Source: Chlorokybus atmophyticus
Lineage: Eukaryota > Streptophyta > Chlorokybophyceae > Chlorokybales > Chlorokybaceae
DNA: 64,000 bases
Direction of reading: 5' to 3'
Assembly (NCBI GenBank): GCA_009103225.1
Contig: RHPI01003788.1
Span: 139,245-203,244, forward strand
Below the pieces are notes generated by a model. That model had not been told where the DNA came from, searched no databases, and saw nothing but the letters and a program-made list of their open reading frames with translations. The position numbers and the translations under genes were made by a program. How positions within the stretch are numbered: position 1 is the first letter of the stretch; every line of letters begins with the position of its first letter. This document shows positions 34,132 to 47,058 of this stretch, in pieces.

Positions 34132-34922
34132 GTCAGCCAGGAGAAATCAGCTATGGTCAGTGTGTACTTCAGTGTTGTGTGAGTGATCGGCGATCAGATT
34201 CACATGTCCGTGACCATCATCGCGAAGTATTCTTGATGGTGCTTCAACGAGCGCAGTGTTTTTGATGAAAATGCATGCGACCAAACTGCTTGGCAAGCAC
34301 ATGCTAAGCCGCAGTGGATCATGCAATTGAGCTAGATGTTTGGGAACACAGAGGGGGAAACACAGAGTACCAGGTGGTACATCCGTTAGTGCTGGCAGTT
34401 CACTCTCTTGTGAAGCTCTGCGTATTGTTCATTTTTCACGTACGAAAAGAACGTGAAACTACGCATGTGCGAGAATGCGCAGACACTGTCGGCATTATGG
34501 GATGACCAGACTTATCCAAACATAGTAGCAGGTTGCAATCAAAACACGACAAACTGGCCACCAACAACGCCTGTTTGCGCATGAAGCTCTCTTATCAGCT
34601 ACAACATTCAGAAAAACTACGCACCAATACCTGTACGCAACCACTCGGACTAGTACGCGATCCTCAGAAAAGGTGTGCACATGTGTCCATGTGCACATGT
34701 GTCCATGTGCACATATACCACAGGAGCGCAAAAGACTTGTCCATGTGCACAAAACCGCAACGGTAACAACAACGACCCTTAGACACAGCTGTTCGATTGG
34801 TTAGGCTAGTCCAGCAGCAACGCACAAGTGCATGACCGTGATTAAAACTACTCCTTTAACCCCTCAACTCCTCAACCCCTTAACGCCTTGATGAAGTGGC
34901 CTGCACAAGCACACACTACAGG
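34132..34922. other. Between PDZ-like gene start and STT3 3' end
   Basis: No gene is supported. It should include the promoter of the PDZ-like gene near 34132-34350. A short tandem repeat (ATGTGTCCATGTGCAC twice) lies near 34680-34712. Confidence 0.45.
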
Positions 34923-37900
34923 TCAGACTTGCACCAGGACAAGCACAGCACTTTCTGGGAGTGTACATAGACAAACGGCAACAATGTGCACCAGTCCCAC
35001 CTTTCTTCTCCTTTTGCCAGGCAAACGGTTTGGGTTGGGAAGGTTTCTATCACGCAGAGGCAGGTCTTTCAACTTGTATATCCGCACCATCCAGTGCTGG
35101 GTGGTGAACACCTGTGCACAAGTGCGAACATGAGCTCATGAAACAAGCTCTCACATCTAGCCAACAGAAGAGCATGCACAGTCAGACGCACCTCTTCAAA
35201 GTACTTCAACTTAATATTCTTCTTCCCAATCTCAGCATTGCGCACACGATCAAACCCGGAGCGCCCAGAGTAGTCGGTGGTCGCTTCGGCAAACCTGTTT
35301 AGACAAGCACACGCAAACAAACACACAACGGTTTCTCATGCCAGTATGGTAAGGGCTTGGAAGCAATTAGAGAAACAGGGGGCTTGCTCCGTGTTTGTGT
35401 GTGGACGCGCATGCGTGTCCATGCCATGTGGCAACAGGAAGTAACAAATGTCCGTCTGTGTGTGTGTGCGCGTGTGCGGGTTATGTGCGTGCTTGTATGT
35501 GTCATGTGGGATTTAGTGGGTCAGGCATCATGCCTGCGTACGTGTGCACGTGTGCCCACATATGTGTGCGGGGAGGTTAGAGGTGGGCTCAAGAATGTGG
35601 GGGTCCATGGGCGGATGTGGATGTGTGATGTGGGTGCGTGCATGTGCAATGTGCGGTCTCATGCGTACGGGCAGAAACAAGACATCAGCACATCAGACTG
35701 GTGCTCACAAGCAGTATGGTTACCTGTAGTAGGAGAGCTTGTACATGAGACTATTCAGCATGGTGGGTGTGGCATCCTTGTCCACGCGGTAGTACTGGTT
35801 CTGCAATGATGCAGCATAGATGCACAATTGAAAACTTTGTATTGATCGAAAGTGTTGGCAACAGACATTGCACCATCAGCCATGATTTGCTTACAATGTA
35901 ATCAGACTCCTTGATCTCAGGGAAGACCCCTCCACCAATGCGAACCATCCAGAGGAACTTATTGATGTCATCGCTTGGATACCCGACCATCCCTGCCAAC
36001 ACACAACTCAATGGCACGCACTCAGGCAGATACCAATTCATGCAAGACAACATGATATGTTAGCAATGGTAAGGCTCCCTACCTCCGAAGATGACAAACA
36101 CATATTGAACGTCCAGGGTCCGGAAAATGCGCCACGCCTTCTTCTCAGGGGAGGACATGGCGCGCCCCACCGTGGCAATGTGGGTGTTGTTCCATGTGTT
36201 ATTATCAACAATGACTGTCCTGTTGGCCATCGCAGTTGTTTGATAGCCGTAATCCCACCAGGACGCAACCTGCACGCGGCAACAATCAGCCTTGACTACT
36301 ATGTCACACACGCACACAAAACGTAATGTATGGACAAATGTATGCAGATACTCCTTTCAAAACACATGCAATGTGCTCTGTGCAGTGAACATCTGGGTAA
36401 AGACAAGTATCATGATTACACATACACACCTTGTCGTTCTCCTCAGTGTTCTGCCTAAGCCAAGCATAAGACTCTCTGAAGTCGTCGAAGACATGAAACG
36501 AGCCGTCCTTGTTTCTGGACTGCAGCACGATGGAAGGCGCGGAGTATGCATCCGCAGACACCCAGATGCAGTGCACCTGCACGCAAGGGCCACACCAAAC
36601 ATGCGTGTTGTTATCACATACACATGCGTGCTGAGATGAATGCAGTGTCAACTCACCGCATAAAAGCACATCGCGGCCAACATTAGTACGATGCCGAGCA
36701 CAGCGGCGTCGGCAGGGAGGTTGCCTATGCCCAACACTTTGACCGTCTTCTTCTCCTTCCTTTTCCTCTTTGGCGCCTGCCGACAGAAGTGGAAAATGTT
36801 ACATTGTGTTGTGTGCAAAACTCCCAGCGCAAGTGAACCCACCTTGTCTGATAGTTCATCATCAGCGTCCACCTTGGCCTTGCTCTTCTTCTTCTTGTCA
36901 TCTGATTTGACAGTGGTGGGCGATGGAGAGTCCAAGGGGTCAACAAGAAGCGTGTCCTGAGTAAAGCAAGGGCCAAGTTGCACCACTAATACACAAAGTG
37001 ATGACCCTCACAAACAATACGCGTGCAGTTGATATGCTACATTAGAGTACCTCGGAAGCAGCGACTGAGAGAGCGTCAGAGCGTGTGACTGAAGCCGCCT
37101 TTACTGAGCGGCAAAGCACGGACAGGGCCGCAGATAGGCCGACACCGCCCAGTATGCACGCAGCAGGAGCGAGAACCAGCATGAGCCGCACCTGTTGCAG
37201 GTAACTGTAATCACTGCAATGCATGAAGCAAACCGTGCGGCTGAGGACTTGCATACATAATGTGTATGCTTATGCGCAAAAGGTTGCGCATTTGTTGTGA
37301 GACAAAGCTGTGTGATGCATCTGTTGTAGTAAATACCTACCATCACGCCGGAGAAGTACAGCGCAGTAGTTGCGAACAAAAGCAGAAACAGGCCACCTTC
37401 TGTCATAGGGCGCAAGACAGCCTGCAAGCGAAGCAGAATTTGAAAATTACTGCATTGGTACTGACAGGAAACAGTCGGTAACCACTTATACATGAACCTG
37501 TTGTTACATGTACACATGCAGTTGCAATGAGTCAGCACTGTCCCATACTCACCAGTATGCCAGCTGGCACGAAAAGGATGGGGACGTGGATGTCCATAAA
37601 GTATGACGTCCATGCAGGAGGCTGATGTTCTGGGTACAACACACTTACCTCAATGCCAGCGCAAATACAACACATTTACAACCACACCACCACCCACAGC
37701 ATACCTGACACACTGGCAATGATGGGGATGTACTTGCTGGCGTATGTGGGGTCCAACAGACTAAGTGACCGACCGGTCCAGCCAAGAGTGGGTGACGCTG
37801 CCATTAGCGCCACCACAGCAGACAGCACAACAACACCAATAATGCTGCAGAAGTGTGAAAAACACACTGAGCGTTGCTCAACAGAGTAGTCAACAAGTTT

Positions 37901-40708
37901 CCAAATTATGCTTTCTGGCATGAGTTGAATACCAACAGGCAGACTCAACAAAGTTTGCTATGCGAGTGCATAGACCAAATACTGCACCTGCCAGTGGTGA
38001 ACACGAGTGCAGTTGCAAGTTTAAAAGCTTGGGGCGGCAACATACCCTTCAAAAAGCTGACCATTGCAACCACCTGCAAACAACATTAGTATACCACACA
38101 ATGAGTGACGCACACAGTGAACACCTTGTAGAAGCAGACATCGTTGTAGCTATGCAGATGTGTGCCATGTGAGAGTACCTGTAAGACTGCAAATGCGAAA
38201 AAGGATCCGAAATGCTCTGAGGTGAACACCGCGTTGAAGCCCACCACGGGTACAGATGCAGAAAGAAGTGTTCCCAAAATCACCTGATCATATGCAAGCA
38301 AACTGTCAGGTATCTGAAATCAAGTGTAAACCACAGCCACCACTGCCATGCATGTGGTCTGAGCACAATGTGAGCTGTAACAGATGCGGGCTCAAACCAG
38401 CGGAGTGTAGGTGAGGTAGAGCCGCGAGGAGAACTTGCCGGCGACCAAGCAAGCCAACACATGGATGGGCAGAATGTTCACTACGAACGAGTACCCACCC
38501 CAACACAGAACCTGCACATTGGCAGAGCGATTGATATGCTACATGTAGGCTAACATTCATATAGAAAATAGCACCGTGCAAGCCCCTTACCATATAAAAG
38601 TAGGACAATGCTAGCCCTGTGCCCCAAGCCAGCGACCCAGTATTCAACGTCTGCCAAAAGTGTTTTTTGGTTGTTAGTACAGTGGTCCAGCTAGCTCATA
38701 CCAGAGAAATTTTACTTTTGGGGCGCGTACTTGACACGCTTTTGTCATGAATGGTTCAATATTTGGGATTCCTTTCAAGTGCAAATTGAACTCACAGAGG
38801 CGCTGATGATGCATATGTGAACTGGACCAGTACACATGTGCACTGCCAGTGCATATTGGTCCAACATAACAATTCATGACATGTTGAAGTCATGTGTCCG
38901 GTGCACATACTAGTGATAGGAAGTTACTGGTTTTTGAACAAGTGTCTGCCAGTTGCCCGATTGTTTAAAAATGTGGATGGTGGCATTTGAACACAACAGT
39001 TGTACAAGAATTCAAAACACATGAAGCAATTGACGACATTGTGCACCACAATGGTAGTAATGTCAAGAGTGTGCCATGACTGGATGTACCTTCACGTAAA
39101 AGAAGAAGACATTCAGCATGGCAAAGATTGCGACTCCTTCATAGTCGTAACTACCGGCCACAGAGCGCGATATGTACGACGGGACCTGCCAAACCCAACC
39201 AAGCATCAGCTAGCACTAATAAGAAAGCACATACACAACATGTAACTGCTGTGCAAACATGTGCATGCTCAGTGAAACTGATACTCATTCGACACATGTG
39301 ATACTGTCCAATGCATTGCGTGAATGCAAGCATGTCTGCATTAATTCCAAGGGCAGGTCAAGTACTTACTGTGGCTACGAACACTGCTGCTGCCAAGCCT
39401 GCTCCCTGACCTTTCACCTCCTGCAATGCACATGAGACAAGATTCTGTAAAGGCAGCAAACCTGTGCACACATGCAAGAGTCGATGATCATATGACACCT
39501 TGACAAGGGAATACCTTTGTCAAGAAGAATGCGGCCAAAGCTGTGAAGGCTGAAAAGACAGGCGCAGTGTACACGCATATCGTGGTGATGTCTAGTGGTA
39601 TGTGTAAATACCGCAACAGCGCATGCGCAGCTCCTGAGCACGTGTTTGTTAGCTAGTGCTGTTTTGTTGAGGAATTACTTGGTGGCAACATTTGCCCACC
39701 TGCTGTTAACATGAGCCCCGGATACACTGTTCCGCCAATAATCCTTCCCAGCGGGTACCTGTGACCACGTGCTTGGTATGGCCTCACTGTGCAGTAATAA
39801 TGAGTGCAACATATGAATGTCTCTATAATCACGATTGAGCAGGTTGCATTGCATGTGCAAGTGCCATGGGTATGTAAAGCAGCTCCAGCCTAGTCAAACA
39901 GTCACGTATCAATGATGCATGTGCGTGTGCATGTGTATGATGCCACAAGCGTGCTGATGTTGATGAATGGACACCCACGGGAAGATGACAACTGCACATC
40001 GATGAGCACGCAGTTGAATGAAGCGCATTCACAAATGATAATGCGTATACCAGGTACGGTCGTCAAACCAGTTCCACATGCTGTAAACTCCCTCGGTCGA
40101 CATGTACTGCCAGCAACAAATGTGAGATGCATGCACAAACTGCTGAACACTGCCATGTGTACAAGCATGAAAGCACATGCGCATGTTGCGAACAATCAAG
40201 ACCAAATCAATCTCGCAGCTCTTCCATTACACTTTTGAGAACGCATTACGAGTGTCCCACAGATGTCTACAGCTGCTGCATGCAACAACCATCGCAACCA
40301 GAAGCGTGTACAGCAACGGACACGCAATGCAACATCAAAACAGGGGCCAGGTGTCACAAGTAGGCTGTAAAACGGCAAACAACAGCAGGTGCGGTGGAAA
40401 CTAGGCAGGCACATTGGGCACAGCAGCAGCAGCGCGTACCTGAGACACCCTGTAGTTAAAATACGGGTCGAACTCATGGATAACGGGTTCATACTTAACA
40501 ACCTGCGCCCGCATCACACTCAGACAATGCACAAGCAATCAACTGTCACACGTAGCAAACCCGAAGGCGGCAGCACCTTGCCATGCAGAGCATACCACTG
40601 AAGTTGCCTGCATTGGCTTACCGAGAAGAGGCGAATGCTAAACGCGAGCACGCTGATCAGCGCAAGCGTTAGTGCGCACAGAACGGAGGACGCCCCGCCC
40701 TCCCCCAT
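34923..40708 (-). CDS. STT3: Oligosaccharyltransferase catalytic subunit STT3
   Basis: This subunit transfers the dolichol-linked glycan to Asn in N-x-S/T on the lumenal side of the ER. Twenty-three exons in phase give 789 aa: 40622-40708, 40440-40502, 40051-40106, 39700-39758, 39515-39633, 39370-39420, 39090-39185, 38591-38650, 38398-38511, 38179-38283, 37988-38073, 37705-37844, 37553-37629, 37341-37421, 37051-37191, 36843-36956, 36657-36776, 36430-36576, 36083-36269, 35895-35992, 35724-35800, 35192-35294, 34923-35111. Landmarks are EFDPYFNYR (about 39-47), [10 protein letters not shown] (about 153-162), SVSEHQPP (about 343-350) and WWDYGYQ (about 576-582), with many hydrophobic helices before the last. 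A Lys/Asp-rich loop (exons at 36.7-36.9 kb) precedes the last helix. The C-terminal tail after WMVRIYK is longer and less conserved. All introns are GT-AG. Confidence 0.96.
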
Positions 40709-41064
40709 GACGTCGGCTACGCCGCCAACGACACCGCCGCCTCAACTGTCATGCACAAGGCAGCGGTTAAGACATTGAACTAATGCCTGAACTGTCTAAA
40801 CCGCAGTCAACAACTCCAATGGCCATTTAGTTTTCTAGTAAGGATTAGGGTTTCCAATTGAGTGCAGTTAAGTCCTTATTGGCTACGTGCAGTAGCGTCA
40901 AGGCTGCATTCAGTGGCTTATTAGCATGCTGAGCTGCATGTAGGCGACTATGTGGAGCGCATGGCTGCAGGGAGTGTTGTTGTACTTGTAGTCGGCATGG
41001 GGAGGCATGAGGACGGATGATGCTTTGGTTGGTGGCTGGTTGAAGCTGTAGGCTTACGCGTAAA
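40709..41064. promoter_or_regulatory. Shared divergent promoter region of STT3 and LRRC57-like gene
   Basis: The 356 bp between the two start codons must hold both promoters. It contains TTAGGGTTT at 40845-40853 (complement of the telo-box AAACCCTAA). No TATA box is evident. Co-regulation is inferred from the head-to-head arrangement only. Confidence 0.5.
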
Positions 41065-41775
41065 ATGGGCAACTGCTGCGGCAAGGCGCCGCAGCAAAGC
41101 GGCCCGCAGCAGTGGCGAGCCACTGGCATTGTGTCGCTGAGAGACAGAGGCCTCACGGTGAGAGAGACAACAGGCAGCTTGCATTACACATTGCTTGATT
41201 GCACATGTCCTTGTTGACTTGATGTACAGGCAGCTGTGCATGGCCATGCATTGCTGTGACTTGTGTTCGATCAGACTAGAACTTTGCTCAGGTCTGCTGT
41301 GCAGCATGCAAACAGCTGAGGTGTAACGAGTGATGTACTCTCAGTAACCTGTCAAATTATATCACTGCATGTTGTATGCAGAAGTCATAACAGCGTGCGA
41401 GTCAGCTACTACTCGAAAATTGAGCTGTAATTAGGGATCTGGCTGCACTCAAGGATTGTGAGCTGGCTATGTGAATAGACGCCGTACGATGGTCTCAGAC
41501 ACTTCATGCACCCTCTCTAATGCGACGCACTTGACATGCATGCAGAAGCTGCCCAAAGAGGTGTTAAGTGTTGGGTTGCAAGCTCGTGCGCTCGACGCCA
41601 GCAACAACCGACTCTCCGCATTGCCGGACTGCATCTCTCAGCTGTCCAACATCACGCGCCTGACGCTGACTAGGTGAGTGCGTGCTTTGCATCCCACAAG
41701 TCAGCTTCAGTCTCGCGTTGACTGCACTGGTGTACGCAAAGTGTGCAAGTGCCCCCCCCCTCCCCCCTCCCCCCG

Positions 41776-41818
<43 letters not shown>

Positions 41819-42155
41819 NNNNNNNNNNNNNNNNNNNNNNNNNNNNNNNNNNNNNNNNNNNNNNNNNNNNNNNNNNNNNNNNNNNNNNNNNNNNNNNNNN
41901 NNNNNNNNNNNNNNNNNNNNNNNNNNNNNNNNNNNNNNNNNNNNNNNNNNNNNNNNNNNNNNNNNNNNNNNNNNNNNNNNNNNNNNNNNNNNNNNNNNNN
42001 NNNNNNNNNNNNNNNNNNNNNNNNNNNNNNNNNNNNNNNNNNNNNNNNNNNNNNNNNNNNNNNNNNNNNNNNNNNNNNNNNNNNNNNNNNNNNNNNNNNN
42101 NNNNNNNNNNNNNNNNNNNNNNNNNNNNNNNNNNNNNNNNNNNNNNNNNNNNNNN

Positions 42156-42243
<88 letters not shown>

Positions 42244-43685
42244 GACGCACACGGCGGCAAGACCTGACCTGACCTTTCCAATGCAGCTGCACATTGCATG
42301 CGTGTAGCTCGCTTCTTGTGTCAAGCCCACGTTGGTGTAATCACCAGTGATGCTGGTTATCACTCACAATGTAATAAGCGCAGTAGGCAAGTATTTTCAC
42401 GTACAAAGGTACATGTATACTCTTGTACTCATGTACAGGAATGCTTGCTCATATCAACAAGAATATACACATCTGTGTGTGTATCTATGAATGCAATTAA
42501 TTCGTACAAGTAATAGCATACACAAATACTTGAATGCAGGAATGTCACGTACATGTAATAATGTCCACGAAAGCAAGCGAAAATGTATGCGCGTGCATGT
42601 GCATCACACACACTTCACACAAATTTCATACGTACTCATGTACATGTTAATTGTACATGTGTACCATATGTTTGTTGCGCAGCAACTGCTTGACGAGTAT
42701 CCCAAGCAGCATTGAGTACCTTAAAGGCCTCAAGCTTCTGGCTCTTGACTACAACCAGCTCACCTCGCTGCCTGTTTCAGGTGCAGGTTTTCAGTGTAGG
42801 CACTATAATGCAGATGTTTGCGTGTGAATCCTTCACTGTTCAGACACTGTATGTGAAACCTGAAAGGACGTTCTGCAACATCTGTTGTTGGTATGTGTGC
42901 ATGGCAGTTGGGCAGCTGTCCGCTCTTGATAAGCTAACTATCAGCAACAATCGGCTGGTGGAGCTGCCTTCTACCCTTGGAGACTTGTATAATGTGAGTG
43001 ATTTCAAATACAAACTGCCATCGCTGGATGATTTTGTTCAGGCATTGGCCCTATTTGCGTACGTCTAGAATGGATGACGCTTCGATGGTAATATCAATAT
43101 GCTCGCAGCTGTCGGTGTTGGATGTATCACACAACAGTCTGTCCAGCCTTCCTGTTGCTTTGAGCGGATGCACGCACCTAACAGACCTCAACGCAGCTGG
43201 TGAGCAGTTGCTTGATCTGTCAATTACTTTTGTATGCTAATCAAAGCTTCAAAACTCGCAGACAATCAACTGACATCTGTTCCAGCGGAACTCTCACTAC
43301 TGGTCAAGCTGAAAGTTCTTCAGCTGGACCGCAATCGCATAAGCTCCTTACCGAATGGCTTCCTTAGAAGCTGTGTGGTGTTACACACTATCTCTTTGCA
43401 TGGCAATCCCATAACAGCTGACATGCTCGCACAGGTAAACTGATGCCTGAAGAATTTCCGTGCGTGCGCGCGCGAACATGTGTATACATGTACATGCCAG
43501 TGAACGTGTACATATGTTGTAAGTTGCGTGCGAGTGTTATGTGTGTACGACATTGAGTTACAGCTGCCCTCCAGGTTGATGGTTATCAGGAGTTTGAGGT
43601 CAGGCGCCGCGACAAGTTCAGCAAGCAGATTGCGACAGGTGCGCTGATGAATTCCAACAGACTTGATGATGGCATCGACCGGTAG
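41065..43685 (+). CDS. LRRC57-like leucine-rich-repeat protein, probably N-myristoylated
   Basis: Seven exons in phase give 259 aa: 41065-41157, 41546-41673, 42683-42780, 42908-42993, 43109-43199, 43262-43434, 43575-43685. The start MGNCCGK fits N-myristoylation plus palmitoylation of Cys4 and Cys5. SLRDRGLT then opens a run of about six or seven 23-residue repeats of type LxxLxxSNNxLxxLP, ending LKVLQLDRNRISSLP and LHGNPIT. A charged tail follows (GYQEFEVRRRDKF). Length, MGN start, the LRDRGLT block and the GY...R tail match the LRRC57 family (about 240 aa in animals), which has no settled biochemical role. Intron 2 contains the CT microsatellite and undetermined bases. Confidence 0.87.
41780..42240. 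repeat. (CT)n microsatellite with a gap of undetermined bases
   Basis: Pure CT dinucleotide runs lie on both sides of undetermined bases at 41819-42155, inside intron 2 of the LRRC57-like gene. On the plus strand this is pyrimidine-rich, following a C-rich run. The true length is unknown. Confidence 0.95.
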
Positions 43686-45141
43686 CTCTGCCCGCCACCC
43701 TGCAACAATTTGGGAGCGATTGTTCTCAGCCCATGGAAGCCAGCACACTGGCTTACTTGGAGGTTTGCACGGGCACATTACAGGTACGATAGACAGCTTG
43801 CAGTAAAAGAATTGACATTCGATCAAGATTATAAATTGACAAAACCTTGACAAAGCTCTCGTACCGTTTGATGGACTGCCATGTGATGTTGCTGCTCATG
43901 GCGATGTGTTTGCTGGTTGCAGATGGCTACAAAAGCATCACGTCGGTGGCCGCAGCTTGGCAGTCAATGAAGTTGTGTATCAAGGGTTGTATTGTACCTA
44001 CAGTCAGCACAAGGCATGTCACATGTTGCCATAGTGTTTGTTTAGTGGTACAAAAGCACGGTAGTTAGTGTACAACATTGTTGCATGCATCGATGCCATG
44101 CATGACATTGTGCAACAACCCCAGGCAGGGTCTGAGTTTGCGTAACTGCTGTGTGCACTCCCAACCATACCCCAAAGGAAATCCTTGTGCACCAAGGCAT
44201 CGCGACGCAAATGCATACACATTGGAGCTGCCTACCCTATAAACAATGCGCACGCACATGCTTGCTTGAATGGCAGCTGGGGTGCTAGCAGCAGTGTGCT
44301 ATGTAGTGAGCTAGGTAAGGTAGCTTATCGGCACGATGGTGTTATTTGATGGTTGGTATTGCAATGGTTGCTGACTGTCACGCATAGGCAAGGACATTGA
44401 AATGACTGAACAACAAACTCAAATACACAGCATCATAAGCAACAAACCACGGTAACAAGTGGCAAGTCAGTGTTGGGTAGTAGTCAAGCAAAGCATAGTA
44501 GTGTGCTGGACCCTTGTCACAACCACCACCTCAGTGTGATGTCAAACACTCTGTTCCAGTCAATGCACCAATGCACACCGCAGCGCTGTCGTTGATGCCA
44601 GTACCTTGCCGGGTTCACCCAAAATGTTTGACTGTATCAACACAGCCGTCTGCAAGTGGCATGCACACTGAGTCGGCTGAAACCGGCAATGATCTCTTGC
44701 TCCAGTTTTTTGTAGCTGGCTTCTTTCTGCATGAGCTGCAGCGCAATTACACACCAAACAGACCCAGAGGTGAATACAATTTTGCATGCTGACTGCATGG
44801 TCAACGGGGCAGGCTAGTGTTGGCATAGCATTAAAAATGCTAGCCCGGTAGTGAATAGAATGTGTTTACCCATGAGTGTGATGCATGTCTCGGCACACGA
44901 TGCATGCCGGCATAGTAGCACACCCCTATTGTACACTCATGCGTAAGCATGCAGTATGCCCCTGGAAGGATGCAGCCACACATGCACACAGGTGCAAGGC
45001 TATTGTGCATGCACATTGGCCATGCACACTCTCAACATACAAGAGGCATACACATAAACCAATAGTGTATAAGGCTACAGCATGCACATGCACATGCATG
45101 CACACTTAGCAATACACAAGGGCAGAACCAGCTAGGCAGGG
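43686..45141. other. Intergenic; no recognised gene
   Basis: No supported coding region is seen. Short frames occur but lack conserved motifs or consistent exon borders. The right part (44880-45120) is GCATGC/CACACA-rich. The stretch ends at the target duplication of the copia-type element. Confidence 0.45.
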
Positions 45142-45146
45142 GTTGT

Positions 45147-45506
45147 TGTTGAGAACTAGTGATGCGCCTAGTGTGTGTGTATTTGCCTCCTACATACAAG
45201 TGTGCACACACTAAGGACAAGTGCAGCAAGCACGCCAACTATAGAGACAATGTGCGACCCACTGTATTAAGCAGTATACAGTGTCTTATATACTATGCTA
45301 CTAAGCACTAGTCAACTCTAGTCAACTCTGGTCAAAGTCAACACTAGTCAACACTAGTCAATGGTCAAAGTCAACAATCAAAGTTAAAGTTGCCCATGAT
45401 TGACCATAACTGCCGTAACTCCCGTAACTAAAGGTTAAGCTGATCGTACCAACTACATGTAGGCGCCGCCTATACATGTACTTTCAACAAGCTATAACAT
45501 TTAACA
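45147..45506 (-). repeat. 3' LTR of the copia-type element (360 bp)
   Basis: It shares the order GTTGAGAACTAG, GTCAA-rich array, CCGTAACTCCC array, then a near-palindrome (ACATGTAGGCG...CGCCTATACATGT) with the 5' LTR. It is about 39 bp shorter because it has fewer ACTAGTCAAC and CTCGTAACT units. Confidence 0.88.
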
Positions 45507-46150
45507 CTCTCACGCGAGCAGCTTGACCTTGAACTCCAAGTTCTTCTAGCAAGCTTACCCACAATGACTTACCATTGAACACTCCCACGGATGTGTTGCT
45601 GCCACGGACTTGATGTTTGTCTTCATGACATCATCCTTCTCCTCGTGCTGCCAGCAAGACTACAAGGTTCCAATACTCCTTGTTTCTTCCTCATAGTTGT
45701 CGCATCAGGTTCCACCACGCCACACCTGACCTTGCTCAGGTGGTTTCGAAGACTCCCTAAATGGCAAACTATGCTATAAAGTACACTGAGTTTTCTGCCT
45801 TAGCAATGCTGTACCAGAGTGTAGGCCGTGCAAGGGTTGATCAGACCCTTCTACCAAGGAAAGCACCCCTCCCATCTCCTGTTAGCTAGCTATACAACTT
45901 AGTCCTTGCATGCCAATCAATTGAAGTGTTCTATCCAGTACTGCACACCTGTGTGCTAACAAAAAACAACTCCACAGCAATGCAACCTCTAGTGTATGCA
46001 GCTCAACACCAGCAACTACTCATATGCTAGCAGTAACTCTCATAAACCTTTGTCTGCGACCTCCGTCTACGCATGTCCTTCACGCGCCCTTGCAATGGGA
46101 GAGGACGGACGAACACCATCCACTGCAACTCCTTGAGGTCCTCACCATTG

Positions 46151-46936
46151 CTAAAAAGCAATCGCCATCGTGGCGTGCTCCTCTTTGGTTGCCTCATCAT
46201 GGATCCTCTTCTGGCACTCGCGAATGAAGTGGCCCTTCATCTTGCAGTAGTGACACTCTTTGTCACGTGATGGCTTCCCACCACCTGCTTTGCTCCTGCT
46301 TCGTGTGTGTTGAGAAGATGAGGCAGAAAATGCGATAGGTTCTCCACAATTCTCTATCTCCTGAACATCCAACTTGCCTTCCACAGCTAGCAACTTAGGC
46401 ACTACATCAGCAAACTTCAAAACCACATCTGAGGACTCCAACACAGTCACTAGCGTAGCAAAGCTCTTTCCTAAGCCAGCTAAGACTGCCCACATCACCT
46501 CCTCTTCCTTCACGTCGTGGCCCACTGCTGCAAGGTCTTGTCAAAGCTCCCTTGCACGCGAGATGTACTTCTGTATTGGCTCGTTGTGCTCCATCTTCAG
46601 AAGTGTCAGCTTGCGTCTCAGCTGCAACTTGCGCGAGTTGCTATTGGCCTTGAAGAGGGTGTCGAAGACCTCCCATGCCTCACGTCCAGTCTTGCAATCC
46701 GCAATAAGAGGGAGATGGAAGTTTTTGACGTGCAAGCCTATCACCGCAAAAGCTGATTGTGAGTTCTCTGTCCAGGTACCAGTGTCACCTGTTCTTGGCC
46801 GCAATGATGTGGAGGAGGTGGGGTCGACAAAACTCCAGAGCTTCTTGCGGATCAGCACCAACTTCATCTTCAGCGACCATGAAGCGTAGTTATGCAGATC
46901 AAGGGACTCGATGGGCATCCTATCTGTGTCAGCCAT
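46151..46936 (-). pseudogene. copia-type gag with one in-frame TGA
   Basis: The frame starts at ATG 46936 and runs to a stop at 46151. It encodes a UBN2-like gag core (LDLHNYASWSLKMKLVL, AWEVFDTLFKANSNSRKLQL, IQKYISRAREL), then VMWAVLAGLGKSF and a CCHC zinc knuckle (CHYCKMKGHFIREC). A single TGA at 46541-46543 interrupts the same frame just after RAREL, where related gags often have Arg (CGA to TGA). It is either a dead gag or needs readthrough. Nothing follows the knuckle except a short basic/acidic tail. Confidence 0.8.
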
Positions 46937-47045
46937 TGCTTGCTACACAATAGTACAACTCACCCTCTCCCCAAGAACACTCTACTAGTAGGCACCTATG
47001 CTCAACACTTTCTCTCACTAGCACAAGCAATCACACAAGCGAGTG

Positions 47046-47058
47046 TGGGCCCATAACC
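47046..47058 (-). other. Primer-binding site, half initiator Met tRNA type
   Basis: On the minus strand the 13 nt GGTTATGGGCCCA follow the 5' LTR with no spacer. They are complementary to the anticodon-stem region of eukaryotic initiator Met tRNA (TGGGCCCATAACC), not to its 3' end. Confidence 0.75.

Noticed and set aside
38046-38073. A 28-nt micro-exon in STT3 ending at GTATGT
   Set aside because: The following exon would then be out of frame. Reading on to 37988 restores the conserved STT3 sequence and correct phase.
41670-42307. Long Ser-Leu/Arg-Glu frames across the undetermined bases
   Set aside because: They are CT repeat plus unknown bases inside an intron of the LRRC57-like gene.
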